Source: Daucus carota subsp. sativus (lineage: Eukaryota; Streptophyta; Magnoliopsida; Apiales; Apiaceae). Taken from it: 64,000 bases of DNA. Shown piece by piece: positions 1-13,000 of this stretch (its first letter is position 1; every line of letters begins with the position of its first letter). The position numbers and the translations under genes are program-made. Under the pieces are notes generated by a model. That model did no database searches. It worked only from the letters and a program-made list of their open reading frames with translations, and was not told the origin of the DNA. The stretch lies in the NCBI RefSeq assembly GCF_001625215.2, contig NC_030386.2, positions 22,910,545 through 22,974,544 on the forward strand, written 5' to 3'.

Positions 1-428
1 GTAACAATGTCATATCTTCCTTTGTAATGTCATTCCTAAGCTTAAAAGTCATTCCTTTCAATGTCATACCTAGATTCAAAGTGCTTGCCTATAAATATGG
101 CTTCACTTCTTCATTTCCAAGTGTTCATTGCATTGTAAAAGCTTTCAAGTTGTTTGTAACTTGCAATTGTTATATCCACAGTTTTCTGTGCTTTGATCAC
201 TCGGTTGTTTTATTCACTAAACTAGAATACATCCTGTCGAATTTATTCTACGAACTTTAGTGGACATTAAAACGAACCTTATTAATTATATAACGACTTA
301 AAACATTGTTATATTAATTAATTAAAATCTGATTAACAAGTTTAATTCAAATCAGATTATTCCGCCGCGATTTTTAGTGAGGATTGTATTCAACCCCCCC
401 CCTTCTACAATCGTTTCAGGACCTAACA
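1..428 (+). mobile_element. Probable 3' part of a copia-like LTR, possibly a solo LTR
   Basis: The stretch runs in from the window edge and ends at 428 in CAGGACCTAACA. Just before that comes TTCAACCCCCCCCC and CTTCTACAATCG. A C-run of this kind followed by an ending in CA is familiar from the 3' ends of Ty1-copia LTRs in eudicots (family knowledge, not aligned here). No tRNA-Met primer site (TGGTATCAGAGC) follows, so this is more likely a solo LTR or a truncated end than the 5' LTR of a full element. The left end lies outside the window. The 77-codon open frame at 27-260 inside it resembles no protein known to me and is probably chance. Confidence 0.4.
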
Positions 429-2414
429 AAAAATCATACCCATGTGCTTAGCACGGGCCAAAATGCTATGAGCATATTTTCATCTAAATAACTTATAATA
501 AATTTTTTTTACATACAATTAATTATAATTTTTTGTTATTTTATTTAAGATACAAGGGGTCGCCGTTAGGCGAACCCCGAGAAATTTTAATTATATAGTC
601 ATTACTATTTTCATGTCTTTTATAAATATTTTAGAAAAAATTACTTAATATTTTTTTTATTTTATCTATACAAATAATGATTTAATAATAGATCTATAAA
701 CTTTTATTCAAAACATTATAAATTATCATTTTATTAAATATTTGGTTATATTAATGATACTAATGAAAATCTATCCCATTATAAAAACAATACAGAAACT
801 GTTTTATTAAAAATATTTATCACGTATATCTGCTTATTATCAATTTTAAATATAGTCAATAATTGTAGCATATAATTTTAGTAATGTAATTGAATTATGA
901 CTGCTATGTATTTCTTTATTGATGTATTCGTTTAAGGTTAATTATTTCTTAATCAATTTATTAATATTAATTAAGGAAGGAGGAGACTCTAGCGTCAGTA
1001 TATTCACCTTAATTTTATAATTAAAGAATGAATGGAAGCTTTATAATCTGTATAATCATGTTAAATTAAGAATTATTTATGTTTCTAAATACAAAGATTT
1101 ATATAGTCCGCGTCGTCATAATTTCTGTTGCGTGATTTTATTTTTTCAATCGAAATTCGTATATATTTTATCTTTAACATCTACAACGTACTGATCGTCA
1201 ATAACATAACTCGAGTATTTTGACTATTACATACGTTGCCTTTCATAACTTATATCTCATATCATATTGTTTGTTAATAAAAAATTTATAGGTTAACTAG
1301 ATAAAAACAAATCATACCCGTGTGCGTAGCACAGGCCGAAATGCTATGAGCATATTTTTCTATAAATAAAAATTTGATAAATGAGCATTATTCATTTAAA
1401 TAACTTGACAATAAAATTTGTAGCATATAGTTTATTATAATTTTTCGTTATTTTATTTAAGATACGAGGGGTCGCCGTTAGGCTACCCCGAGAAATATTA
1501 ATTATATAGTCATTACTATTTTCATGAATTTTTTAAATATTTTAGAAACAATTACCTATTTTTTTTATTATATTAACCATACAAACAATGATTTGATTAT
1601 TGATCCATAAACTTATAAATTTTTATTCTGAACTTGAAATATTATTATTATATTAAATATTTGGTTATATCAATGATACTAATGAAAAATCTATTCTGTT
1701 ATAAAATCAATACAGTATCTATTATATAGATATTTATCACGTATATCTTTTTACAATAAATTTTCGGTATAGACAATAATTGTAGCATATAATTATAGTA
1801 ATGTAACTGAATTATGACTACATATGTATTCCTTTATTGATGTTTAAGGTTAATTATTTCTTAACCTATTTATCAATTTTTATTAAGGACGGGTGGAAAC
1901 TCTATCATCAACATATTCACCTTAATTTAATAAATAAAAAATGGATGGAAGATTTATAATCTGGATAATCAGGTTAAGTCATGTTTCCAAATACAAAGAT
2001 TTATATAGTCCGCGTCGTTATAAATATTTTTTCGTGATTTTTTTTTTTTCAATCGACATTCGTATATATTATCTTTAACATCTGCAACGTACAGATCGCC
2101 AATAACATAACTCAAGTATTTTAACTCTTACATACGTGCCTTTCATAACTTATATCTCATATCATACTGTTTGTTAATAAAAAATGTATAGGTTAATTAG
2201 ATAAAAAAAACAAAAAATCATACCCGTGTGCGTAGCACGGGCCAAAATGTTAATAAACACGTTAAATTTTATAACTTAAAACTCATAAATAAGTAGTTTG
2301 ACTGCGCTTATTACCCGTCAGATTTGGGGTTATTCACGACAGAAAGTATAGGTTAAGTTGATAAAAAATCAAAGAATCAATACCCGTGTGCGTAGCACGG
2401 GCCAAAAAGGCTAG
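429..2414 (+). mobile_element. Helitron-like tandem repeat region with a 3' terminus
   Basis: Two imperfect copies of a ~0.9 kb unit lie in tandem. For example, GGGGTCGCCGTTAGG occurs near 555 and 1467, and the 'tatagtccgcgtcgt' block near 1103 and 2004. A hairpin of the form ACCCGTGTGCGTAGCACGGG recurs near 438, 1316, 2221 and 2381. The last copy is followed after a short spacer by CTAG at 2411-2414 and then T. That is the classic Helitron 3' end: a subterminal hairpin, then CTRR, inserted before T. No 5' TC terminus was located. The same hairpin-plus-CTAG end is found on the minus strand at 25854 and 47622. No Rep/helicase coding is visible, so it is non-autonomous. Confidence 0.5.
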
Positions 2415-3270
2415 TTTAAATGAATATGAATTGTTTAAATATAATTAAGTTCGAAATTCGATCCAACTAAAATGATTTAATTATGTAATAAGTGAAATAT
2501 ATATTTAAATCGATCTGATCCCAACCTTATATATAAGGGTCCTGGTCCCCGTCAACTGGTCGCCGGGGACACGTTATTTAACACACACTTCCAGTGGCGT
2601 CGGATCTATATTTCAAGGGCCCAGATTAAAATTTCGATTTTAAGTATCCGCTATAATTTTTCGCGGATAAAAATTCCTATCCACAGAAATTTATAGCGGA
2701 TACTTAAAAACACAAGTTTCAATACAGACCTTTAAAATACAGATCTAATTCTATATACAAAATGTGTTAGAGTTAGTTCCCAAATAATGTAACTTTGAAT
2801 CTAAAACACTAAGAGCATCTTCAACAGCCTCCTTGTTGGCTTCTAAATATAATATAAAAAATGTGGCTCTTAGTAATTTAGGACAAAGTTAAGAGTGTAA
2901 ACTCCAACAATAATCTCTACATCTCTTCTCTATTTCATATTTTATTCATATATTGGGCTCCACTATAACAAAAGAGAGGGAAAGATGGAGGTTGATTGGA
3001 GGGAAGGATTTTTTTATTGTGAAAAAATAAGTTAGGAGTCATGTGGTGGCTCTTAACTTTGAGGAGAGAGGAGAGAGAAACAAGAGGCTCTTAAGATTTA
3101 AGAGCCACTTAAGAGTCTCTTGGAGCAACATTTTGGTTCTCCTGCTCAAATCTCAAGTCGGAGTCTCGGAGATGTGTTGCTCCACAAAAGACCTTCAGAA
3201 TGAAACAAAATCCTAGAAACAAGTTTATGGAAACTTCACAAGTCCAGTCTGTCAAGTACCAATAACTTTC
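2415..3270. other. Intergenic; foldback sequences upstream of the GTE gene
   Basis: No gene is seen. An inverted repeat pairs TTTTAAGTATCCGCTATAA (about 2638-2656) with its complement at about 2689-2707, giving a ~19 bp stem. From about 2812 a MITE-like stretch begins with AAGAGCATCTTCAACAG. It carries 'ggctctta' and 'taagagccac' complementary segments around 2870-3110, resembling the common plant GAGCATCTCCAAC foldback families. Its right end is eroded and its boundaries are uncertain. Confidence 0.4.
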
Positions 3271-3509
3271 AATTGCTCGTCCACGTCAGACACTGTCCGA
3301 TCAAAAATCAACGGCCACGATCCTGCCCGTCTTTTTTTCGGGCAGATCCATCTCTCTTTATAACCCAACTCCAAGCCTTCTACTCCTCGCTCACAACCCA
3401 AGCCCAAGACCCAGCCCCCTTCCCCCTTACTTGTGTACATAAAAACTCACTTGAGCATACGGCGTCGTTCTGTCTGCATATATATTTTCGCCGGAGATAT
3501 AGCTCAGAG

Positions 3510-5272
3510 ATGAAGTCTGGCCGGAGCGAATCAAGCTGGGGAAAATCATCACTCGGTAAATTTATGGGAAGAAAACTTAACTATTTGGCCCCTAATTCTA
3601 CAAACCCTAACCCTAATTCAAAGCAATTGAAGCAGAAAAGGAAGCAATTTGAGTTAGACGTGCCTTTAATTGAACGAGCTTCGGGGTGTTCGAAGAGTGG
3701 ATTGAAAGAGTTGAAGAGGACGCTGGAGACGGAGCTTCAGAAAGTTCGCAGCTTGATTGATCGAATTGAATCCGGAGCATTTTCGGGAAATGAAGCGAAT
3801 TTGTCGGGCCAGAAGAGGTCGGTGCCAGTGGTTGCGAAGGGGAATGGTGGTGATTTTGATGATTTGATGAAGATGTGTAGGGAAATTTTGACGAAATTGA
3901 TGAGGAATAAGAGTAGTTGGGTTTTTAATAAGCCGGTTGATGCTAGTGGTTTGGGTTTATATGATTATCATCATATTGTTAAGAAGCCGATGGATTTGGG
4001 GACGGTGAAAGCGTATTTGGCTAAGAATTTGTATTCGTCACCTAGTCAATTTGCTTCGGATGTGAGGTTGACCTTTAATAATGCTATGTTGTATAATCCG
4101 AAGACGGATCAAGTTCATTCCATGGCTGCTCAGCTTTTGTCACAGTTTGAGGATATGTTTAGACCGGTTCAAGAGAAATTGGATAGTAGAGTTGAGAAAG
4201 ATGTGGTTCGTAGTGGGGATGATGATTGCCGTGGAAGTTCTTGGAATGAGATTACTAGTTCAGAGAGACGCAAGAAGCCGAAGACTAATTTAGTTAGTTC
4301 GATTCCTCCGGTGAAGCCTGAGGTGATTCCTGAGCCTTTGGTTCAGTCTAGTGTTTCTAATCAGGCCAATTTGGATACTCGGTCAATGCAGTTACCTCCT
4401 CAAACAAAGCAGTTACCCGTGTTGACTCCATCTCCGGCGCGTTCGCAACCTGTGAAGTCAACTGGGTCAGTAAAAGCTGCCCCTACAACAAAGCAGCCTA
4501 AGCCAAAAGCAAAGGACCCTAATAAGAGAGCTATGACAATGGAGGAGAAGCAGAAGTTGGGAGTTGGGTTGGAAAATTTGCCTCAAGAGAAAATGCCACA
4601 ATTGGTGCAAATTATACGGAAAAGAAATGAACGTTTGGCACAGGCAGGTGATGAAATCGAGCTCGATATGGAGGCCCTCGATACAGAAACTCTTTGGGAG
4701 CTTGATAGATTCGTGACAAATTGGAAGAAGCTTGAAAGTAAGACGAAGCGACAAGCCCTTATGGAGAACTTATCAACAGCTCCCATGGTTACAGCTGATA
4801 CTGATGAGGTAATGTGAATAACTTGTTCTTTGAAATATTGGTATATATATATGTATAGGATACTATTGGTTTCTGATCGTGCTTCGGTGATGAATACTAG
4901 GCACTTGCTAGTGATGTAAATGATGGAGCAAAAAATATTAAGAAAGGAGATGGCGATGGGGATGTGGACATTGGTGATGAGATGCGGGAAAGCAGTTCCC
5001 CCCATGAGAAAATCGAGAAAGATGGTGGTGGGAATGTTCATGAAGATGGAAACGTGAATGGGAATGATAATGCCAGTAGTAGCTCAAGTAGTTCAGGCAG
5101 TTCCAGCAGTGATTCTTCTTCTGGTGGTATATTAAGTCCATTTTTCTTTATTAAAATTTATTTGTGGTTTTTTCTATAGTAGAGTTAATTAGATAATGCC
5201 ATGTCAACAGATTCAGATTCCGGGAACCATTCAGCAAGTGACTCTGATGCAGAGAATGAAGTGCAGTCATGA
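3510..5272 (+). CDS. GTE-type bromodomain/NET (BET family) transcription regulator, GTE7/GTE2-like
   Basis: The model has three exons, 3510-4808, 4901-5126 and 5211-5272, encoding 528 aa; all introns are GT-AG. The start at 3510 (MKSGRSES) is the first in-frame ATG. A bromodomain spans about residues 120-217 and includes WVFNKPVDASGLGLYDYHHI and the acetyl-lysine-pocket asparagine in NNAMLYNP. A NET/extra-terminal domain spans about 342-406 (MTMEEKQKLG to VTNWKK). Exons 2 and 3 add an acidic, Ser-rich tail ending SDADSENEVQS-like, as is usual for plant GTE proteins. Family knowledge: these proteins bind acetylated histones and regulate transcription in the nucleus. Low-complexity Pro/Lys linkers join the domains. 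The length fits the GTE2/GTE7 class, but the exact orthologue is not assigned. The gene converges with the POL5-like gene on the other strand. Confidence 0.93.
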
Positions 5273-7024
5273 ATAAAATCTGGCTGAAGCCACTAAGGCA
5301 TGGTATGGAAACTTTCCTCTCTATATGTTGGGCTGGCATCATGTGGTAACTACCATCCTCATAGTGATGACAATAGTGGTATATGTGGGTGTCGAGGATA
5401 TGTGGGTTACCCAATGGATTCCTGTGTCAGAGACACTCGAATCCCATATGAATCCCCGTGTCAGATTCGTGGACACTCTGATGTGAGGATACTTGTACAA
5501 TGCCAAATGATATTGTTTCAACAACAAATTGTACTTCAAATTAGTGTCAAGTAATTGTTTACAAAAAGGTAAAAGTACTAATTCTAGTTAGCAGAGTAAC
5601 TAATCTAAATATCTTGTGTTTTTGTCTTTTAGATGTATAAGTTAGGAATTTGATTTGATTCAAAATATGTAGTTCTGTTAAGAGATTTTGGCATACTATA
5701 ATAATGTAAATTTTCTATTATTTGCATAGATGCCATATGATCCCGCATCCGAATCTTCCATATTATCGTTTGTGTTGAATCTGTGGATACTACTGCAGTC
5801 CTGCATCCGTAGCCTTGCTTCTTTGCTGTCGAGTGAGCTAAATTTTGAAGTGTCATTTGCAGAACACTTGCAGAAGTGTTGAGTTTGTTGTAGCATTGGT
5901 AATTTATTTCAATGTCAAATGAACCCGTACTTGAGGCCAAGATGAAGAATCAAAGGAAACACATCATCCAGTGCCAAGAGACTGGGCATGGATAAGTTAT
6001 TGGTTTGATGCTTTGGTTGTATGATTTCTCGTGTACTGATTACAAACAATTTTAAATAATTTTTGAGCAGCTTCGCCTCTTAATTCTGTGTACTGTTATT
6101 TGTCAGTGGGCATGAAAACTTGACGGTAGATGCTGAGGATTAAAGCATATCCTCAGGACTGGCAATCATTACCGTCGCTCTTTCTTCTGGGTCATAAGAA
6201 CTGCTCATACCTAGAAGGAACTCAGCTAGGAGGGTAAGATGAGAGTAGTACCAGATTGAGTTGCAAAATAATTAATAGAGGACCAAATTCCCTTGGATAA
6301 TGTTCGCAAGTGAAGTGATATGCTAGTCAGCTCTATTCTCTGAGCAAGTGTTGATATTATTCTTCCCTGTTGAAAATAAAGAGAGTAAACCTCACTGCAC
6401 CCCCAACTATCAACTTCTGGTCTTCTGGGATATCACAAATATGACCCGATCTAATTTATTGCTCCATGTACAGCCAAGCAGTACAGAAACCATTGACATA
6501 TGCTACATACATTAAAATCCCAACTGAAGACCATTAGCATTATAATTTTGCAGGAGGGCAGTAAGGTCTCGATAATTAAGCGTATTTTACAGCAATAAAA
6601 GAACAGGAGCATCCCTCCAAGAAAATTAGACCACCTAAACCAAATTGCAGAACTCAGAAGTGCATACAAGAAAGCATGCAGCAAAGGCATATGCTACATT
6701 AAATTACTAGTAAATGGCTAAAATTTCAATCTATGGAGATACAAAATATGAGAAGTATAATTCTTTTTAGTCTTGTTCACATATGGTTTACTAGCAGACC
6801 AGCAAAATGAATTCATACTGAATAATATAGCCATGACAGGACTACAGATACGTAAAGGGAAACATACAGAATGTTGAACATTTCTCAAACAGGTACTTAG
6901 GTTTCTGACAAGGACGCTGGATTGACCGAGGAAGGTCAGGAGATCTATGAAGTACTGTTCCGCAAATTGCCTGTGTATCAGCAATGCACTCAAAATTTAA
7001 CTGTCAAGCACCTGATGTAATACT
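5273..7024. other. Intergenic between two convergent genes
   Basis: This holds the 3' flanks of the GTE gene and the POL5-like gene. No open frame with recognisable protein similarity is present on either strand. Around 5390-5500 there is a short run of related 'cgtgtcag'/'gacactcg' motifs. The rest is ordinary AT-rich sequence. Transcript data would be needed to say how far each 3' UTR extends. Confidence 0.5.
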
Positions 7025-10000
7025 TTACTCCTGCCTTTTCAATGCAAGAAAACTTTCGCCAAGTTGTGCCTCACAAGCAGCATGTACTTCTGGTTCTAAT
7101 GATTTGAGAAAAGATGCTGAGAGTTTAAGGCTTATTAAAGTTTGGAAGACCTTTCCACAGAACTTCCGCACTTCAGCCCGTTTAGCCTGCTTATCTGGCA
7201 TATTAGTCAGCAATTCCTTTATCAGATGACAAAGTTTTGAAATATGACTTTTCAGCATCTTCTTTGAGAGATCTTGGCTACTTCCATCAGCATTGACAGA
7301 TACAAGCGATTTCAGTATCTCGGTGACCAAAGCTAGGGCTTCAACTTGCCGAAACTTTGATTTCGCATTACTACATTTCTTTACAAGGTATCCAAAGAGA
7401 TGATGCCCAAGCCATGGCCTCCTTAATATTTCTTTCAGAAAGTCACACTTCAAATCAGACTTTTTACTATCAAAATATGAACCCAAAACCCCTTTGAAGA
7501 TATCAAAGATCCTTTGAAGTTCAGACTTTGGAAAACTACCTGAATCAATCACCTTTAGTATCCAAAATGTTGAATTTTGAGCAAGATTTTTTATCATTTT
7601 GTATCTGTTAAAAGAGGCTGATTGCTTTTTCTTTGAAGGGTTGGGCGCAGTTTTCTTTTTCTTAAATGGTTTTGATGCCAACTTTAAATTCTTTTCTAGC
7701 AAAGACTCAAGCATGGACAGTTGAACTGCTTCACCTCTTGGATGCTCCTTCGCTTTAAAAATCTTCTTTTGCAATATTCCCAATATACGCTGACCAAGCT
7801 GTTCACTGCCTTCTGTCGTATTTGGATTAACAAATGCCTGGACCAGGTAGGTAAACACTTTCACCACCTGCGGCTTACCTGTATAACAGTAAACTTGTGT
7901 AACATAACCCATGTAGAAAAAGGAAATAATACAGATTTAAGTTAATCTACATTATATCCCAAGAAATAGATCCACATTATACGTTTTTTCCAGTAAAACT
8001 AGAAATATGATGATTATATTTGCAAAGAACTGGACTGGGGAAATTGACTACTGTATAGTATCTGGAAATTACAAAGGTGACTAATAACTCAAATTCATGA
8101 GATATATTCTACATGGTATCTTCAATATAAAAATAACCGAAAGATAAATAATAACATCTATTGTCATTTTAGTGTACGAAGTGGAATTCTAATAGAACTA
8201 TAATATTGGTAATACTTGTAATTCCATTAGATTTCTGATTACATATTTAAAGCCATATTGTCAATATAAAACTTTAAATAAAATAAAAAAAATCTGTACT
8301 CCTATATGCACATTAAAAACAAACTCTTATGGAGCCTTTGAAAAAGATTTTTGTCAAAAAAAACATAAAAAGTTAACATAAAATAAATAATTCACAATTT
8401 TAAAAGCACATATGACCCATTATACCAACCAACATAGTAACAAATTATCTCTAGTTCATGTTTTAATATAATAGAACAAATAATTAATAACTATTTTCAA
8501 CATTTCAAGATTAGGGCAAAATAATTATGAAACTTAACTATCCAATACTCCCTCCGTCCCACCCAAATGTTTACATATTGGGCATGGAGGTTAAGAACAT
8601 TTGTGAAGTAAGAGTGGAAAAGTAAGAAAAGTGAGGATAGTGGTGGGACCCATGTGAAGAAGAGTAGGTGGGATAGTTGATTTTTATATTATAAAATTTT
8701 GCTACATTTGGTAAGTTTTGAAATGTAAAGAATTGGATGGGACATCCCAAAAAAGAAAGTGTAAAGAAATGGTTGGGACAGAGAGAGTATAATTTACTTA
8801 ATTGTAACATTGTATAATAATTTACATACTAAGGTTTAAAAAGTAATTTTATTATTGACAAAAATATAAAATGTATTGAACCCTAGTTCGTACAGGTGTT
8901 GAACAACGCTGGTTATATAGATATTTCAATTATTTACAAAAATGGTCACAGCTATGTTTGCTTTTTCATAGAGGGGTCATGATTTTCCAATCATTTACAA
9001 AAAAGCATCTAATTAAACTTAAGGTTCAACATATTAATAAAAATTGTATTGACAAGATGTAAAAGCATCAAGTACCAAAATCCCTTGTCCTCTCGTGTAT
9101 ATTTAATGTTTAATATGATTATAATCTGACGCTTGCAATCTTACAGTCATGTTTCAATTTTTTTATCAGTGAAGTATTAATTATTAATTGATCATGCCTT
9201 GATATCTTAATTGGTGTAATATATGTAGGTTTTATTTAACTTAATCATTCACAATTTCAATTTTGTTATATATATGATTATTGTTGTGAAATTGTACCAG
9301 TAATATTAGACTTGATTACAGCTTTTTTCCCGAAAAAACCTGATACAATCCGAAACCTGATGAATGGATTTTCCAAATCCCAATCCAAAACTACTCGTTG
9401 CCATCCCAAAACCTTCCGGCAAAGTCATACTTTTATTTAGGGGTGAAATTGAGTCTAACATATGCAAACAGCAGTACAGCACTACTATGATCAGATTTGG
9501 TTCGAATTCAAAAATATTCTTCTGCTTAGGTACACATTCTGAATAAAATATCTTCCATTTCCCAAGTTAAGGCCATATCTAAGTTGTTCAATGACTATGG
9601 AACAAATTTTATTCCATCTATCAGACGCATGCTTCTGAATATTATCTTGGTGCATTTTACAAAGCAGTGATGTGATGGCCAACCTAATCATTTTTCATCT
9701 AGTTATGAAGTATAGGAGATGAAAGATTATATTCAGGTCATAAAATAAGACGTGCAGATTATTATTTTGGAAAAGTAATTTACCAGGATTCTCATGTAGG
9801 TAAATCTCCAACAAAGAGAGGACGCGAAGTTTGAAGAGCACAAGCTGTGATTGAGCAGTTTCCCCTCCAGCCTGATTCTTCTTCTCTCTGAAAATTTGTG
9901 CAAGATAGGAATCCATGCGGAACATTGCATCATCATCCATTCCACTATCAGAATCATCGGGGGCTTCAGAAACTTCTTTACCAATTAGCTGGCTGCCATC

Positions 10001-13000
10001 AACTGCCTCAGAATCTAAAGATTCTTCATCACTATTGCCGGTTTCAGCTGTCTCACCTTCATCAGATTCTTCTGCTTCTTCAATTCCAAGAAGATCATCG
10101 TCGTCTTCTTCATCATCTTCACTGTCTACATCCTGATGTCTAGCTGGTTTCAGATCTTTCTTTATAACACGCAACATCCGAAGCAATCCATCATCCGTGA
10201 CGCCATCACAAAAATATTTGAATACCTACAAGAGTATAATACAGAGGTGAATAACTTTAACTGGAACAGGCAACTCAACTCAAGTCAAGGCCTTCTGCAA
10301 CATTTCATAAATAAGTACTTCAAAAAAAATCCACCATGTCAACTTTAATATCTTTCATAAAGAACATACTGCCTCAGAAACCAATATAAAGTCTATTGTC
10401 TTCAAGACTTCACCAAAAAGGGCCTTTTGCTTTGGAAAAAAATCCATCAACAGTCATTATAAACATAAATTTGATCTCAATCATTTAAGTGAATCATAAC
10501 TTTAGTGCAAATATATATATAGGGCTTAACAGATAAAGTACACAAATATTCCGGTTAAGTGATTACAGCAAAACCTAGACTGGAACTCACCTGTTCAATG
10601 GCAGACCGCATAGGAGCTGATGACTGAGGCAGTAAAGAAAGTAATGTATCAACAAGGACATCCATCAACTCAGGTGTCCCGTCATCTTCAGATTCATCAT
10701 CTCCAGAAAAATTAAGATCGTCAGAGGGAAAAGCTTTCTTGCAACAAATGATAAGTTCAGATGAAGCTTCAATAAACTCATCTGGACGAAGCAGAACTTG
10801 GAGCAGCAATTGGATGAGTAAATACCTAAGAGAATGCAATTTACGTGCATCTGTGCTGAGACCACAATTCCTCTCCTGCAGTAGTTATGAAACTTAAGAT
10901 GATGTACGCAAGTAACAAACAGATTATTAGCACTTAATTAGTTAATCAGGTAAACTTCCAATTGAAGTTTCTTAGAAGCTCTGACACTACATATAATGTA
11001 AAATGTTTATAGTTCTGTATTGAAGTAATCAAACTCTTCATTCAAGTCTGATGTTAGGACTCTGCATAATTAATGTCTTTGGCACTAAAACTTTTAAAAA
11101 TTAAACATTTCACCCAGCTCAATAATTCCTTCCAGAATATATGCCACTACCGAGGTATTACAAAAAGAGTTCACCAAACCAAGGTCAGAAATCAGTGTCG
11201 AAGATCTAGTTAGGGAAAGGTAGGAGTACCTCTCTAGAAAGGTGAATTTCTGTTGCTTGCAATTTTTTCAGTGCTTTTTTATCCTCGTTGCTAAGAGTTC
11301 TAAAGAGAGACAGTGAAGGGATCTCACACAATGTGCTAAAAAATCGCATAAAATAAGATCCAAGATCGTTTGCCTCGAGGCCACCAACCACAGAGCGAGG
11401 ACCTTCTCCTTTCTGAGCATTTTTCAATAGTAACTGAAGCTGCTCAATGCACATCCTGCAAAGAGTACTAGATGTCGGAACCTTTGGCCATCTAAACTTC
11501 TCCTTTAGGTCAAAGGATGTAAGTTCTGTTCCAAGTGATGAAGAGAATAAACCTTGGACAGTTAAGAACTTCAAAATTTCTTTTTGAACACCAAACTTTG
11601 CCTCTTGATCGATCTTTAAATGCTTCAAGACACTGGGAAGAGAATCAATAACCCAAGTTTTCAAAAATTCGGAGGTTCCCTGTGTTCCAGCAGAATCCTT
11701 ATCCTCCACTGAACCAATTTCTGAATTGTCATCAGTTGTTTGACTATGATCCGAAGGCTCCTCAGTGACAAGTCCCTCATCCAAAAACATGTCCATCAAG
11801 TTCTGAATAAACAGCATGCAGCCAGATTCGGTGGTAAATTTTGCCATAAAATCTTTTACTGTTTTTGTACGTGTAATGCAGTCAAATTTTCCATTGCTGT
11901 GCTTCTGCAGTGATACTATTACAGCTGCTCTTTTAACTTCATCATATTCTACCCAGTCCGACAGCTCTTTGAGAAAATGCTGGGCAACTTTATATAGCCA
12001 CGAGGTTTTAGTTGAAAGTACATCCATCAAACACTGGACAAATTTGCTAGACAGCACTATTGACACACAAGTTATAGGAAGCCTTGGAAGGATAAGAAGA
12101 AGAATGTCAAAAGCCAAATGTTTACGATCATGAGATGACAAAAGCAGGGATTCTTCAATAATAGTTTCCCAAAAACATCGAAGGTTTTTCTCAATGTCTT
12201 CTTCAGATGAGTTCGACTTGCGATGCCTTTTGGGCTTTTTCACAACATTTGAACCTGAAGCTGTGTCTGCATCTTTTGAAGCAACATTCGGTAGGAGAAT
12301 GTCAAGTAAAGAAGGCCATACATTATGGACTCGGGGCTGACAGAAAGTGGATTCCTGCATACAGTTTTATACAATATGAGAAAGATAGCTTTAAATCTCC
12401 ATTTGTGCACAAAGAAATGTAGATATAACCTTTAGGCAATTAGCAATAGAGGAAAGATGGTCGACGGAAAAAAGGTTGCTAGAGCTATATGGATTAGGCA
12501 AAAGCTTTCCAAAGACATCATTGTCGATAGAGATCTTCAAACGGATCTTAAGAGCAAGAAGCAAAGCATCAGGATTTCCCACTTCAGGGGCTTTTTCAAA
12601 CCATTCACGGAGCCCAGGAGCTTCTAAAATATGATGTAACACAGCTTCAATAGGCAACTGCAGCAGAAGAAATAGGAAGGATGCATCAAAAGAAACTTTC
12701 ATGTTAAAAAAGAACACTCAATAGAAGTTACAGATGGAAGAAAAAAGAGGAGCCATGGGTTGGTCCTCAGACACAAGCTACTGGAAGCCTTTTTCAAGAT
12801 ACACCAGTATAAAAGGACATAGTTTCTTCCTGTGCATAGGACTACAGAGTACAGACTAGTCCACTACTTAACAGAACAAAGTATATACTGAAAATAAGTA
12901 TATATATATATCACTAAGCAATGCACATGATCATACTTCATCCTGCTCAGTAGTATCCCTCGTTTGTTTGGAAGCAGTCAGGAAACAGACCTCGCATGAC

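Noticed and set aside
27..260. 77-codon open frame at the left edge
   Set aside because: No similarity, and it lies within LTR-like sequence.
3273..3509. N-terminal extension of the GTE protein
   Set aside because: There is no ATG in this stretch. The sequence is CT-rich 5' UTR-like, and the protein starts naturally at MKSGRSES.
9898..10143. Ser-rich and Leu-rich open frames on + opposite POL5-like exon 7
   Set aside because: They are antisense shadows of the acidic Asp/Glu stretch. The minus-strand exon has conserved family context.
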